Shown here: positions 1 through 11,579 of the stretch, piece after piece
Layout of the letters: each line of letters starts with the position of its first letter
How positions within the stretch are numbered: the first letter of the stretch is position 1
DNA from: Rana temporaria
Lineage: Eukaryota > Chordata > Amphibia > Anura > Ranidae
Reading direction: 5' to 3'
Length of the DNA stretch: 64,000 nucleotides
Assembly: GCF_905171775.1 (NCBI RefSeq)
Contig: NC_053497.1
Coordinates: 100,556,157-100,620,156, forward strand
Translations under genes and position numbers: made by a program
Notes under the pieces: generated by a model
Seen by the model: the letters and a program-made list of their open reading frames with translations, nothing else
What the model was told of the DNA's origin: nothing
Database searches by the model: none

Positions 1-404
1 CTAACTGTTTGGGAGTGACCGTCACCTTCTCACCATGGGCCCCTACAACTACTGCAGGTGTGGGGCAGAGGTTTTAGACCCTCTTTCGGATGGCCAGCCC
101 TTCAGCTGGAGGAGTCTCTTGTAACTCCACAGATGCTGCTGTTGGTGTTGGGCAGAGCCCAGTGGAGTTTGGCCCTGATACCAGCTCTTCTGCTGGAGGC
201 TCACCAGGTTGTTCCTCCTCAGCAGAACAGTCAAATCCCCAATCTCTATAACTGGTGTCTGGGGATAGAGATTCACCATCTCCTGCCCGTAGAACACAGA
301 AGAGGTTACTGGTGCTGGGCAGAGCTCAGTTATGTCTGGTCCTGGTTCCATCTCTCCTGCTTGGTTGGTGGCATCATTCAGGGGGTGCCATCTGCTGCTG
401 GGAA
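1..404. other. No recognised gene; probable repeat-derived sequence
   Basis: A 100-codon frame is open on the minus strand (49-351) but shows no domain, signal or membrane segment that I recognise, and the plus strand is also open over part of it. The sequence is moderately GC-rich and runs straight into the GA-rich minisatellite. I infer repeat or intronic sequence; function unknown. Confidence 0.3.
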
Positions 405-775
405 GGGACTGGGGATGAGAGAGGGGATGAGAGAGGGGATTGTGGATGAGAGAGAGGGGATTGGGGATGAGAGAGGAGATTTTGGATGAGAGAGAAGGGA
501 TTGGGATGAGGGAGAGGTGATTGGGGATGAGAGAGGGGATTGGGGATGAGAGAGAGGGGATTGGGGATGAGAGAGAGAGGGGGATTGGGGATGAGAGAGA
601 GGGGATTGAGGACGAGAGAGAGGGGATTGGGGATGAGAGAGAGAGAGGGGATTGGGGATGAGAGAGAGAAGATTGGGGATTAGAGAGAGGGGATTGGGGA
701 TGAGAGAGAGGTGATTGGGGATGAGAGAGAGGGGATTGGGGATGAGAGAGCAGGGATTATGGATTAGAGAGAGGC
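405..775. repeat. GA-rich minisatellite
   Basis: About seventeen degenerate tandem copies of a roughly 20-22 bp unit of the form GGGGATTGGGGATGAGAGAG. Copies differ mainly in the number of GA steps. Long open frames on both strands here come from the repeat and are not genes. Confidence 0.9.
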
Positions 776-984
776 CCTGGCTGCAGTCCCTTCTGTGCAC
801 CCCCTGTCACAGTCTGTGTATTGGTATGCTGCATGGTACCTCCTTCCATAGGACGTTAACGCTTGCCAGCAGCAGGCAGAACCCTTCTCCTTCTGGGTGA
901 TGGGGATGGGGGTGCTCTGCTCCTTCCAGCAGATCCTCCTTAGACCGCAGAGGACTGTCCCGGGTAGCAGTCCCCGGGTAGCAG

Positions 985-1300
985 TCCCTGGGAGGGAGCC
1001 CGATCCACCTGTCTTCCGGCCTGTTGTCAGAGCTTGGAGTGAAGAGCAGGGTGGCAGTCCCTGGCTATGTGCACCTTCCGCCGGTCTTTGTGGGCCACCG
1101 ATCCGCCTGTCCACGGGCCGCTGTCAGAGCTTGAAGTGGAGGGCAGAGCAGGATTGCAGTCCCTGGCTGCATGCACCTTCCGCTGGTCCTCCGGGGCCCC
1201 CAATCTGCCTATCCTCTGGGCAACTGTCGGAGCTTGGAGAGAAGGTTGGGGGAATACAGCCTCTGGGTGGCGCAGCCGCATCGGGGTTGCGCCTGTCACT
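985..1300. repeat. Tandem duplication, unit about 100 bp
   Basis: Three successive blocks carry the same ordered landmarks: GCAGTCCCTGGCT, then TGCACCTTCCGC, then a proline/glycine-like GC-rich stretch, then TGTCAGAGCTTG. Two blocks are nearly complete and the third decays after about 60 bp. The copies have diverged, so the duplication is not recent. No coding potential is evident. Confidence 0.6.
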
Positions 1301-1432
1301 CCATACCTCTCTGGTGGTCAGAGAGCCCTTTCCCCTCTTAGGCTCTCACTTGTCATTGCTCCCGCAGCTCCCGATCAACCCCGACCACCGCCAGTGCTCG
1401 CCCCCCCACTCCCAGGCAGCCCAGCTCCTCGC

Positions 1433-1490
1433 CAGACCTCATTTTCCACTCGCAGAATGCGAGTAGGCGAGTGGAAAATAGGAGGTCTGC
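1433..1490. repeat. Short inverted repeat (hairpin)
   Basis: ATTTTCCACTCGC (1441-1453) is followed after a 14-nt spacer by its exact reverse complement GCGAGTGGAAAAT. CAGACCTC and AGGTCTG extend the pairing outward with a short bulge. It lies about 25 bp upstream of the L2 LINE fragment and may be a decayed MITE end. Confidence 0.7.
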
Positions 1491-1513
1491 TCTGGTTCGC
1501 ATTCTTCCTAGAG

Positions 1514-1865
1514 ACGTAGACTCATCCCCTTCATCCCAGAAGAGGACACAGCAGTAATAGTTGGAACAATCATTAATTCTCGACTACGCAAACTCCCTCT
1601 ACCTCGGACTACGCAAATACCAGATTTTGCATCTACAAGTCGTCCAGAATACAGCAGCCAGACTGATAACGGTAAAAAAAACTTGGGAATCAATCACCCC
1701 GTCCCTGAGGTCCCTTCATTGGCTAATCATAAAGGATCGGGTTACATTCAAGACCCTCTGCCTCACTCACAAATGCACACAAGGAAAAGCCCCGCAATAC
1801 CTATGCGAGAAAATAAAACACTACAACCCTAGTCGCGCCTTTCGGTCAACGAATCAAAACCTTGC
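1514..1865 (+). mobile_element. L2-type LINE fragment, C-terminal end of ORF2
   Basis: The translation carries the conserved region just after the reverse transcriptase domain of L2-clade LINEs: a VGTIINSRL block, LGLRKYQ, LQVVQNTAARLITVKK, SITPSLRSLHWL and the YLCEKI block. The same blocks recur in the better copy at 60783-61650. The copy is truncated at both ends, with a local deletion near 1585 where the LDYAN motif is lost. It ends abruptly at about 1865, where L1-type sequence begins. Non-functional. Confidence 0.8.
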
Positions 1866-2520
1866 ACTCTGGTACACATCTTTTGGGAATGCCCGGGTAT
1901 AAAAGATTTTTGGAAAATGGTATCTGAAACCATTAAAGAAATTAAAGATGTGTCTCTTGGAGAGAATCATGCTGCCTTTTTGCTGTTTGATATCCTTTTA
2001 TCATTGGAAAAATACAAAAAATCTTTGCTGAGACATCTACTTACTACAACTAAAGCATATATTCCAGCTTTATGGAAAAGTACTGTCTCTCCTACTAGAC
2101 CACAATGGTTTGCTAAAATAACAGAAATTCAACAAATGGAAAATCTCACAATGATGCTAAGAAAGCAGGAGGATAACTATCGCAAAATCTGGAATCCCTA
2201 TATTACATATTGGGAACAATTGACGTGAGGGGGAAGGAGCTGAGGGAGGGAGGGGAAATGTGAAGTTTTTTTCCTCCCTTTCTTTCTTCTTCTTTTTATC
2301 TTTCTATATCTATGTTCTACGTTTTAATTTCTATGATACTTTTTCTTCTTGTATTGGGGGATAACCAGGGTGGGGAACAGGGCAATGAAAATACAACAAA
2401 CATATGGGACTATAGTAGATCTATATACAAGTATGAGGTAGAACTGAAAAAAAGTTATTGTTGGTTAAAGAGTAACTAATGTTAAGGAAAGAAAAACTAA
2501 AATAAAAAAATTATAAAAAA
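1866..2520 (+). mobile_element. L1/Tx1-like LINE 3' end
   Basis: Begins with codons for a T-L-V-H-I-F-W-E-C-P motif, the zinc-knuckle-like C-terminal landmark of L1 ORF2 proteins; the 51.5-kb copy has the matching H-I-F-W-S-C. About 110 further codons follow to a TGA at 2226-2228. A G-rich purine tract, a T/C-rich stretch and an A-rich tail ending near 2520 follow the stop, as expected for an L1 3' UTR. Heavily 5'-truncated and fused to an L2 fragment. Confidence 0.8.
2229..2262 (+). repeat. G-rich polypurine tract in L1 3' UTR
   Basis: Directly after the ORF2 stop there is a purine tract with several runs of three to five G (GAGGGGGAAGG, GAGGGAGGGAGGGG), followed by a T/C-rich run. The same order (ORF stop, G-tract, T-tract) occurs after the L1 ORF at 52845. 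Confidence 0.75.
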
Positions 2521-5131
2521 AGAAGGGTAATTGAAAAAACCCAAGTGGAAAGGGCGATAAGAGAAGCAGAAAGATAGAAGGAAGGCGAGAGAAGAAAAAA
2601 AAGGGAGTCAATGTTAGAGAAGAAGATCCCAAAGACGCGGAGAGAGCTAGGGAAAATACTTAAATAAATTAGGAGGGGAAGAGCCGGGGGCTGCTTAACA
2701 CCAGGAGTCTAGGACATGGGTACATGGATATATGAGGCTCAGGTTTTCCAGGTTTGTTCAGACAGATTGCCTCAGTCATTAATAATACTAGCAATTTTTT
2801 CATGAACCATGATCCACATATTTTGTGTTTAAGATGACCAAAAGACATGCTCCTGCTATAGTCTTCCATGCTCCTGCTATAGTGACTTTCGCCACCAGCA
2901 GAATAAAATAGATCATGCTTTTCAAGGGGAAAGGCCACCCAGATGGAAAATTGTTATGTAGAGCTAAGTGCGGTTGTTTTCAATGAAGAGCCTCGTCCAG
3001 ACATACATTTTTAACTCCTCAAAGTATGAGATTTGAAGACTCATTACCAATGATCGATAATGATATTCTTATATTTTTGTATTTTTTTTCTAATAACATT
3101 ATTGTATTAAATCTATTTAGTCACTGGATGTATTTTCACCATCAATAACTGCCAGTAGCAGTGTAGGTCTACTTCCCTTCACAGGGGAGCATAACCGGGA
3201 ATCTGCTAAGGGTCCTCTGTTTATTTCATTCCTGTTGATTTAAAGCAGGATCACAATGCTATACTTAATGATTAAAATGTGTATATTAGGAAATATAAAT
3301 CAACACATGGAGATCTGGAACATTAAATCACCAAACAACTCCATGTCTTCGTGTCTCCATGAGAGTTCAGCAACAGATATTAAGGCGTAAGGCTCTTTCT
3401 GTAGATTGTCATGGATAATCTTCTCCCCTCAGTACTCCTCTCCCCTGTGACTCACAATAACCAACGTGCCTGTTGCCATGACAACCACAAAGTTTTTTTC
3501 CAATTCTGTTGATGGACAGAGAAGTACTCTCCCTTTAACCTATTCAGCACAGTATTTTTTTATGGAAAGGCAAAGGTTAACAAACCAACTCACAGAACAT
3601 GACAACTAAGGCGCAGCTGAGGAATGAATATACATCAAGTCAACATAATCAAATAAGACAGTCTTGCCATTAGGGCCAGTGACCTCAGAGCACCACCATC
3701 AGAGTATTGAATAGCAAACCTTATGTTAACCAGGAATAATGTACCCGGTAATGTGGTACATATACTTCCGCTGCTGCTACAAACTATAGTTTGGTTGCCC
3801 AATGGGATACAGATAGAGAGAAAGACCAGCCTACAGAAATAAAAAGGTGGGTGCGGTGAAAGGGGGGAAGTCTTTGTTCTTGGAGAAGGGTGGAGATCTT
3901 ATCAAACGTTTGGGTCACGCACACCCATCTACCAGCCAGGTAACAAACCATCAATAGTAAAAAGCTCCACCTAGACACTGCTTTGGCATCAACAACACTT
4001 CACAAGCACAATACAAAATAGAAATAAAATAGAAAATGCCTTTTGTTGTTTTTTTTTCCTGCAATATCTGAGAATGATTACAAGTTATAAAATATAACAA
4101 GCTGGTACATTTTGGTTGCCAGAGGCAATATTATCTTCCCCCTTTAATAAAAGCCAGGCTCAGAGGGTTTTATCAGACTGATCCTTACTCAAAACCTACT
4201 GGAAAAAAATCCAATTAAAGAACATGCAACTATAATAAAGTATTGTGTTCCATTGTAATATAGTTAAGGCTGCCCATAGATTTTCATCAAGATAGGCAAG
4301 GTACGGTACATCACCTGTGCTAACAAACAGGAAAAATAATGTATAGTAAACAAATATGATTGTGCTATATATCTGGATATATCTGTTAACATTCAAAAAT
4401 CCTTTTCTTGAAATGCTAAAACATAAACTGACAAAATTATTTGCAATACAATCTTCACGAAATCTACCAAATAGATTTCCTTTATGCAACCACAAATTAT
4501 TAGTGTTGTCTGCTAATATTTATTTATCCTCACTAAAGCACTTCAGCTTTTAATGTATCAGGATATATTTTATAAACTTGATTTTTTTAAAATACACTGT
4601 ATACACGTAATTTATTTAAAATTTAATTGAATTAATAATTCTCGTATGCTCCCAGGTAAACACATCTACTTTGGTATTCATTATTTCTAATAATAAAACA
4701 CTATCTTCATCCAACTAAAACATTTATAGAACCATTGCTTGTTAATTGGATACTTTGATATACAATGCAATTAAACATTAGCATGGATTATCTCATTTAG
4801 AATAAAATAATTAAACTTTGCTTTAAATCCATATTTAAAATTCTCAAGCATATAAAGTTGTATAGCAGAAAAAAGTAAATAAATTAATTGCACCATAATA
4901 TTTTCAGTATGCCTTTCTCTTTTTCTACCAACATTGGAAGTTTAGCTCCATGATTTGGTCTATAAAATACCTCCAACCCAGCCTTTTTTAACCTTTTAAC
5001 ATAGAGGACTCCTTGTTAATACATAATATATCAATGTTTCAAGGTACCTAAGTGTGAACCGTAAATTATAGTAGTAGGAATATATAAAAAAAATAAAGAA
5101 TTTTAGGAAGATGAAGGTTAACATTCATTGT
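2521..5131. other. AT-rich stretch without recognised gene
   Basis: No conserved coding frame, RNA gene or clear transposon end was found. The sequence is AT-rich, especially 4000-5110, with scattered homopolymer T and A runs. I see nothing in it that I can name. Confidence 0.5.
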
Positions 5132-5312
5132 GGGGTTGATTTACTAAAACTGAAGAGTGCAAAATCTGGTGCAGCTGTGATGGTAGCCAATCTTCTAACG
5201 TCAGGTTGTTCAATTAGACTTTGACAAAAAAAAATGGAAGCTGATTGGTTTCTATGCAGAGCTGCACCAGATTTCGCACTCTCCTGCTTCAGTAAATCAG
5301 CCCATGTGTGTT
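5132..5312. mobile_element. Fold-back MITE, family A (copy 1)
   Basis: The two halves are approximate inverted copies: GATTTACTAAAACTG, ATCTGGTGCAGCTGTG and CCAATC on the left; GATTGGTTTCTATGCAGAGC, GCACCAGATTT and CAGTAAATCAGCCC on the right. Related copies are at 34671, 42605, 57687 and 62371. No coding capacity. I could not fix the target-site duplication. Confidence 0.8.
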
Positions 5313-5606
5313 TTCTTGTGGTGCACTTGTGGCTCATCAGTTGACAGTTCACGCTTGTAGGGTCCTGCTGGCAGGTCAGAATATAATTGTTAGCTTCTTA
5401 GCAGTGGCAGATCCCCTAACATCGGTTCGTGGGTTTCTGCCTCCCAAAATGTTTATCTAAATCTAATGGGGGACAGGCAGATAATTGCTATGTCAGTACC
5501 CTCCATTCATAGATCATATAGATAGAAGCTGTAGTATGACTTCTATAAATGAAGCAGCTGGGTAGAAAGTCGGACCCTCTTGATTAGAGGCTATGAAATT
5601 CACTTA

Positions 5607-5830
5607 GACCAGTCATACACGGAGCAAATTCCCTTCCTAAGCTGTCCCCACTTGGAGAAGACAGTGATTATTGCTAGCGGCTTATCGATAATTGCAAGAG
5701 AATCCGGCAGGCTGCTTGTACCCAAGTTGATCGATCAATCAACTTGGTACATTCAGCCTGCCCAATAACGGTTTGAATCTCGGCCGGTCTCTGCTGAACC
5801 TGCCAAGATTCAAACCGTGTATAGCAAGCC
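5607..5830. mobile_element. Harbinger-type MITE, TTA-flanked
   Basis: Flanked by TTA at 5604-5606 and 5831-5833. The left end reads GACCAGTCATACACGG and the right end, reverse-complemented, GGCTTGCTATACACGG. Inside, AAGTTGATCGATCAATCAACTT at 5723-5744 is a perfect palindrome, and CGGTTTGAATC recurs inverted. Three-bp TWA duplications are typical of PIF/Harbinger transposition. No transposase inside. Confidence 0.75.
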
Positions 5831-6554
5831 TTAGTTTTATCAACCCCTGTGCACTGGAAGATTACAGTGGTGGAGATGGGGAGGTGGGGTACATTGATGG
5901 AGGAGTATTGCAAATAAAACAGGAGGCATCAGCACAAGCGACACATCATGTAAATTATGCCCCCTGTGTTAATGTTCCTGTTTTTAATTTGGCAATGTTA
6001 TTCATTTTAATTAGCTAATGCACTTTGCATATGCTGAGAAATGTTGTAGTGTCTGCATCCCTCTGGAAGTGATTAACCCTTAGGGAGTAGCTTACCGAAA
6101 ATGAAATTTTGGTTGCAGAGGATGCCTCAAACCTAACTTGCATCTGCACCCAAAAAGGAAAATTACATTTTTGGAGGCATTTGGTGTACAGAAAGACTCT
6201 AAAATGCCATATTGCATTGAACTTTACAGAAAATTACATTGATGCAGATTGAAAAGGGAAAATCGTTTTTAAATTGTGATATTACTTGTTTAGCTTTCTA
6301 TGCAAATTAGGGTTGTCCTGATACCGATACTAGTATCGGTATCGATATCAAGCATTGTACTTGTACTCGGGGAAAATGCTCCGATGCTTCACCCGATACC
6401 TGGGTAGTGAGCAGTGATCAGTGCGGTGGGAGAGTTACAAGCATTGATCACCCTGTATAAGTTTTAAAGTTTGGCTTTCAGCTGCTTTAGTGAAATCAGC
6501 GGTGATCGGTGCTTGTAACTCTTCCACACATGATCATCGCTGACTGTCCCTGCA

Positions 6555-7012
6555 TCCTCCTCCAGTGCCCCTCTGTTCTGCTGCTCTGCTACTGTCCCCC
6601 TCTGTGTCCCCCTCCATGCTGCTCTGTGTCCCCCTCTCTTCTGCTCTGTGTCCCCCTCTGTGCTGCTGTCCCCCTCTCTTCTCCTCCGTGTCCCCCTCTC
6701 TTCTTCTCCGTGCTGCTGTCCCCCTCTCTTCTCCTCCATGCTGCTGTCCCCCTTTCTTCTCCCCCTCCGTGCTGCTCCGTGTCCCCCTCTCTTCTCCTCT
6801 GTGTCCCCCTCCATACTGCTGTCCTCCTCTCTTCTCCCCCTCCGTGCTGCAGTCCCCCTCCATGCTGCTGTTCCCCTCTCTTCTCCTCCGTGTCCCCCTC
6901 CGTGCTGCTGTCCTCCTCTCTTCTCTCCCTCTGTGCTGCTGTCCCCCTCTCTTCTCATCCATGCTGCTGTCCCCCTTTCTTTTCTCCCTTCGTGCTGCCA
7001 TCCCACTCTGTG
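6555..7012. repeat. Pyrimidine-rich minisatellite inside the hAT element
   Basis: Tandem degenerate units built from TGCTGCTGTCCCCCTCTCTT and CTCCTCCGTGTCCCCCTC. Purine/pyrimidine asymmetry is almost complete, so all three plus frames and two minus frames stay open for 160-200 codons. These are artefacts of composition. Confidence 0.9.
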
Positions 7013-7378
7013 CTCCTCCTCCACCTCCTCGATCTGTCAGGATGGAGAGCGGAGATTGGAGCTGGTAAATCCAGCTCATACCTTTTTCGACTGTACAGAG
7101 TCAGTGATCACTGACTCTGTCCATTCACATAACTGAAACATCGTAAATTGTGTTTACAATGTTTCAGTTTATGAATGGAGAGGAGCCTCTGTCTTCTCTC
7201 TATTCATTTTCAGCGCAATTGATGCTGCTGAGAAAGGGACTGGGGAATCTGTGTCCTTAGTCCCTTTCACTGTCTCAAAGGGGAGATGTCAGAGGTCTGT
7301 TAAGACCCCTGATATCTCACCAAAGCCCCCCAACAGGGCTGATAAAAAGAATAATTGCAATAAAAAAATAATTGTAAA

Positions 7379-9827
7379 GTGGGCTTTGTCCCCCTCCGCC
7401 AAACGGGGGACAACACCAGAAAAGTGATTGACCTAGTGGAAGTGGCAAACAGGGAGGGCCTGCAGTCCCTCCTACTTAGCCTGGACGCATAAAAGGCCTT
7501 CGATCGCCTGGGGTGGCCCTCCCTGTTTGCGACACTACAACACGTGGGATTCCGAGGTCCTTTCCTCCAAGCGATTCGGCACCTATACGCAAACCCATCC
7601 TCCCAAGTTAAGACTCCCTTTGCCCTTTCCTCCTCGTTCCCGGTAACAAATGGCACTAGGCAGGGCTGTCCGCTCTCTCCCCTACTATTTGCGCTATGTG
7701 TAGAACCCCTAGCGGCCACAATTCGAGGGAATGCCAGCATTAAGGCCATCATGGTCAGAGACCGGGAGTTTAAAATCTCACTGTTTGCAGACAATGTGAT
7801 TTTGACCCTGACCCAACCTAGAATATCCTTACCAAACCTCCACGCTGAACTTGATCGATACAGCGTCCTCTCGGGATACAAAATTAACGCATCCAAATCG
7901 GAAGCGCTTCCACTCAATATGCCGGTGAGCGAGGCGCTCCACTTGCAGGAGTACTTCCCATATACGTGGAAGACTACCGCTTTGAAATACTTGGGAGTAC
8001 ATATTACTCCCAGCTTCAGTACACTTTACCAGGAAATCTCCCCCCCCCCTCTTTCGCTCTATCAGAGCCCTTCTCTTAAAAAACATTGCATATCCCTCTT
8101 GGGAAGAGTGGCGTCGGTGAAAATGACGGTCCTCCCGAAGGTCTTATACCTGTTCCAAACATTACCCATCCCGTTTCCGTACGCCCACCTAAGGAAACTC
8201 CAGACGGACCTGCTGCAGTTCACCTGGAATTACAAGCACCACAGGATACCGCGTTCGGTCCTATTGGCGGCGCGATCAGATGGAGGTCTGGCCTTTCCGG
8301 ACCTCGTTAGATACTACCAGGCGGCACAGCTGCGGGCCATAGCGTCCTGGTTCACATTGCGCTCCTTTAATAAATGGACGGAAATTGAGAAATTATGGTT
8401 AGCCCCGGTCCATCCTAACAATCTACTGTGGAATGCAAACGTGGAGGTAGACCCTGAACATATTCTCGGCCCAATGACTGTGCTCCGATGAGTCTGGCGT
8501 AAGCTGATGCCCTATCATAAGTTAACCTCCGACAGCTCCCTCCTGACCTCCTTTGCCTGCAACCCTAAGGTGCCAGACAGCCTTACCCATCGCATGTTAC
8601 ACCCATGGACATCGCGGAACCTCTTCCACTTTGGCAATCTAGTAGATTCCCTGACCCATAAGTTACGCTCTTTTGCTGAACTACAGGCCCAATACGATCT
8701 CCCAGGTCGGGAATTCTACGGGTATCTCCAAATACGCCACTATGCTTTGACGATCGCACCGAAATTACAGTTTTCCTCCCCGACACCATTTGAATGCTTG
8801 ATTCTAGCAGGGGCTCAGCTCAGAGGGGATTGATTTCAGAAATATATACTATACTGAACGCCTGGCCCATATAGGTGAAAGGCAAACATGCATACATGAT
8901 CAAATAGGAAAAGGCTTTAGGCGAGGAGATCCCCGTGGAACAATGGCACGAGATCTGGGTACAGGCGGCTAAGAGCTCGATTTGCACACTCTATAAAGAA
9001 AACATCTACAAAATCCTATGTTTCTGGTATATGACTCCGGACGTCCTCCATGCCATCTATCCCTCTAGCTCGGATCGCTGCTGGCGCTGCCTAGGGGCGA
9101 AGGGCGACCTTCTTCATACTTACTGGAGCTGCCCGCTGATTGTCCCCTTTTGGGACTTGGTCCGACAGTTACTGGAGAGAATCCTAGACAGGCAGATCCC
9201 CCCCACCCCCAAATACTTTATCCTAGGCCTCCCGTCGATACGACTCCCGTCCCTATATAAGAAACTAGCCCGACACATCCTCACGGCGGCCCGATGGAAA
9301 CGCCGAACCCCCCATCCCACCTGAGGCCCTATACGCCAGGATCAAGGACATGGAAACCATGGAGAAAATGACTGCCAAAATGCGGGACCGACTGGAGGCT
9401 CATGATGCAGTCTGGGAGTTGTGGCACCACCGGTAGGACCCACCGTGAGAAGGTACAGGGTCCGCTTTGATGACACTTTCTATCTGTTCTACTCTCTCTT
9501 TCTTTTCTTCTCTCCCCTTCCTTTCTTATCCCGGGAGACCACTAGTGTCTCCGGCTGCTACAATACTTAGAAGTTAGTAATGTTGTTCAAGTTGACCACA
9601 GAATGCAAAATGATTCTTGAAGACAAAGGCCAGCTTGAACTTTAACACAATGACTCCTGTATCTTTAGTAAGCAAGCTGGCAAAGCGATATATGCTTAGC
9701 AAGGATAATGAACACTTCTTGCTCCATGGTTAATGTACTTCTTCCTGTTTTATCTGTGCTTGCTAACTGCACCGAACAGTTGTTTACTTTGTAAACTTGA
9801 AAACAAAATAAAATTGTTATTGATAAA
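7379..9827 (+). mobile_element. L1/Tx1-like LINE, 5'-truncated, inside hAT element
   Basis: Flanked by AAAAAAATAATTGTAAA (7362-7378) and AAAAAAATTATTGTAAA (9828-9844), a 17-bp TSD with one mismatch. The content is the ORF2 reverse transcriptase onward, a 3' UTR from about 9437, and a terminal AATAAAATTG plus A-rich tail. The TSD fixes the insertion as later than the hAT element. Confidence 0.85.
7391..9437 (+). pseudogene. Decayed L1 ORF2: reverse transcriptase and C-terminal region
   Basis: In frame, a first stop (TAA, 7490-7492) falls inside the motif LDAxKAFDRLGW, the metal-binding block A of L1 reverse transcriptases. The frame then runs 7493-8491 through NGTRQGCPLSPLLFAL and the catalytic block. 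There it reads LFADNVIL instead of the canonical FADD, so the second aspartate is Asn. GYKINASKSE, LKYLGVHIT and FPDLVRYYQAAQL follow. After a stop near 8489 the frame resumes at 8507-8833, and again at 8935-9324 with the C-terminal W-R-C-L-G ... L-L-H-T-Y-W-S-C knuckle. Multiple stops and the lost Asp make it inactive. Confidence 0.85.
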
Positions 9828-10057
9828 AAAAAAATTATTGTAAAAATAATAAAAAATAAAATAAAAAACACACTGACACTGTTCACACCCCCCCCCCCCC
9901 TTAAAAAAAACAAACAAACAAGAAAACGTTATAAAAAAAAAGTAGAAAAAATAAATGACACATGTGCCACTGTCACATGAGATTAAAAAAAAGTATCAGT
10001 AATCGGTATCGGCGAGTACTTGAAATAAAGTGGTATAGGGACAACTCTAATGCAAAT

Positions 10058-10414
10058 TTCTTTTTATTTCCTGTATTTTTTCATGAAAGTTGAGTTACTC
10101 TAAATGCAGAACACATAAATACATTCCTTTGAAAAAAATTGAGTTTGCCAAGGAAATGGTTTGCCAAGAATTACCAGTCATATAATTTATTGAGGCACAG
10201 AAAAGATACAAGGGACACAAAAAAATTATTGAGGAATATAAAGATAAAAAAATTCTTCTTGTTTGCACACATGCACATCCAGGTGATAATAACACAAGAC
10301 TTCTTTTCTAAATTAAACTTATATCCTCCGAACATTGTGTTTATAAGACTGGTGACTGCTATGCTTGCTATGTGGCTGCTATACCTGACCACCCTCAGTT
10401 TGAACCACCCACTG
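10058..10414. other. No recognised feature
   Basis: AT-rich sequence between the hAT element and the next MITE. No conserved frame or transposon end is seen. Confidence 0.4.
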
Positions 10415-10417
10415 TAA

Positions 10418-10908
10418 GGCCCCATACACACGGGAGTATTTATCCGCGGATACGGTCCAGCGGACCGTTTCCGCGGATAAATCCTCTTGAGGATTTCAGC
10501 AGATTTTAATGCGATGGAGTGTACTCACCATCGCATTGAAATCCGCGCCGAAATCCTCTGGCGATGACGTGTCGGGCCGTCACCGCGATTATGACGCGGC
10601 GACGTGTGCAACACTGTCATATAAGGAATTCCACGCATGCGTTGAATCATTGCAAAGCATGCGGGGGATCCCTTCGGACGGATGGATTCGGTGAGTCTGT
10701 ACAGACCAGCGGATCCATCCGTTGGGATGGATTCCAGCAGATGGATTTGTTCTGCATGTCAGCGAATATCCGATCTGCTGGAATCCATCCCAGGGGAGAT
10801 ATATCCGCGGATAAAGATCCGCTGGCGTGTACACACCATAGGATCTATCCGCTGAAACCCATTTGCTGGGATTTATCTGCGGATGGATTCTATGGTGTGT
10901 ATGGGGCC
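10418..10908. mobile_element. Harbinger-type MITE, TAA-flanked, rich in ATCCGCGGAT
   Basis: TAA flanks at 10415-10417 and 10909-10911. Left end GGCCCCATACACACGGG, right end reverse-complemented GGCCCCATACACACCAT. The interior repeats the palindrome ATCCGCGGAT and relatives (TATCCGCGGATA, GGATCCATCCG) at many positions on both sides, so the whole element can fold back. High CpG content contrasts with the AT-rich flanks. No coding capacity. Confidence 0.85.
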
Positions 10909-11257
10909 TAAGTGTGTTGATTAACAGGCCAGAAGACTTTTGTTCTCTTCCACTTCCATAGCCTTCCCTTTGACTGACAGGCCAGAAGTCACTTGTTCTG
11001 TCATGGTCTTCCAGTGAATGATGGAAATTGTGGTCCCAACAAGTAGCAACAAATACTGAATGTTGCTGCTTCTAAAATCCCTCCTCATGGTGCCTGGGTA
11101 TTGCAGATGCTTCCTATATGCAACAATAAAGTCAAATTTTTAGTGTCTACAAAACTATACAAGTTATATAAGTTAAAAAAAAACATAATTTTTGCTTTAC
11201 TAATGGGAGTGAAGTGTTGGATACATTTTGTTGTCTGGAGATCAGATTTATTCACTT

Positions 11258-11577
11258 GGGCTTAGATTCACGTCTATGCATGTGTGATTTGCAGCGTGGT
11301 TTCTGTCGCATTTTTCGTGCACGTTTTTAATGCATTTTTCATTTTTTGGGAAGTGTTGATGTTTTTTGTGCATTTTGATGCAATTCCATTGATATCTATA
11401 GTGGATACAAAAATGCACTATGCTGTGTGTAAACACGTCTTTGCAACTTTCCGAAATACTTTATAGCAGGAAACTGAATAGATGTCAATGGAACCCACAG
11501 GGAATTGGGTTAAAGGGAGTTTAGTGCATTTCTGTGGATCTGAAAACGCACTTAAAAAATGCATAGATCCAGCCTTA
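11258..11577. mobile_element. Possible MITE with AGATTCACG-like termini
   Basis: The left end GGCTTAGATTCACGTCTATGC and the right end GCATAGATCCAGCCTTA are approximate inverted copies. The terminal AGATTCA motif resembles that of the element at 43107-43824. The interior contains several TGCATTTTT/AAAAATGCA motifs in opposite orientations. Boundaries are approximate. Confidence 0.5.
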
Positions 11578-11579
11578 AA

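Larger units (their letters stand above)
6300..10057. mobile_element. hAT-type DNA transposon with nested L1
   Basis: Bounded by an 8-bp direct repeat ATGCAAAT at 6300-6307 and 10050-10057, the duplication size of hAT elements. The left terminus TAGGGTTGTCCTGATACC and the reverse complement of the right terminus TAGAGTTGTCCCTATACC form imperfect terminal inverted repeats (TIRs). The subterminal regions carry ATACCGATACTAGTATCGG-like palindromic motifs. The interior holds a pyrimidine-rich minisatellite and a 2.45-kb L1 insertion. Without the L1 the element would be about 1.3 kb, non-autonomous; no hAT transposase frame is present. Confidence 0.85.

Noticed and set aside
378..800. 140-codon minus-strand frame rich in Leu, Ser and Pro
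   Set aside because: Product of the GA-rich minisatellite.
6464..7136. Five overlapping frames of 160-200 codons
   Set aside because: Caused by purine/pyrimidine asymmetry of the minisatellite; Glu/Arg/Gly- or Pro/Leu/Ser-rich with no domain.
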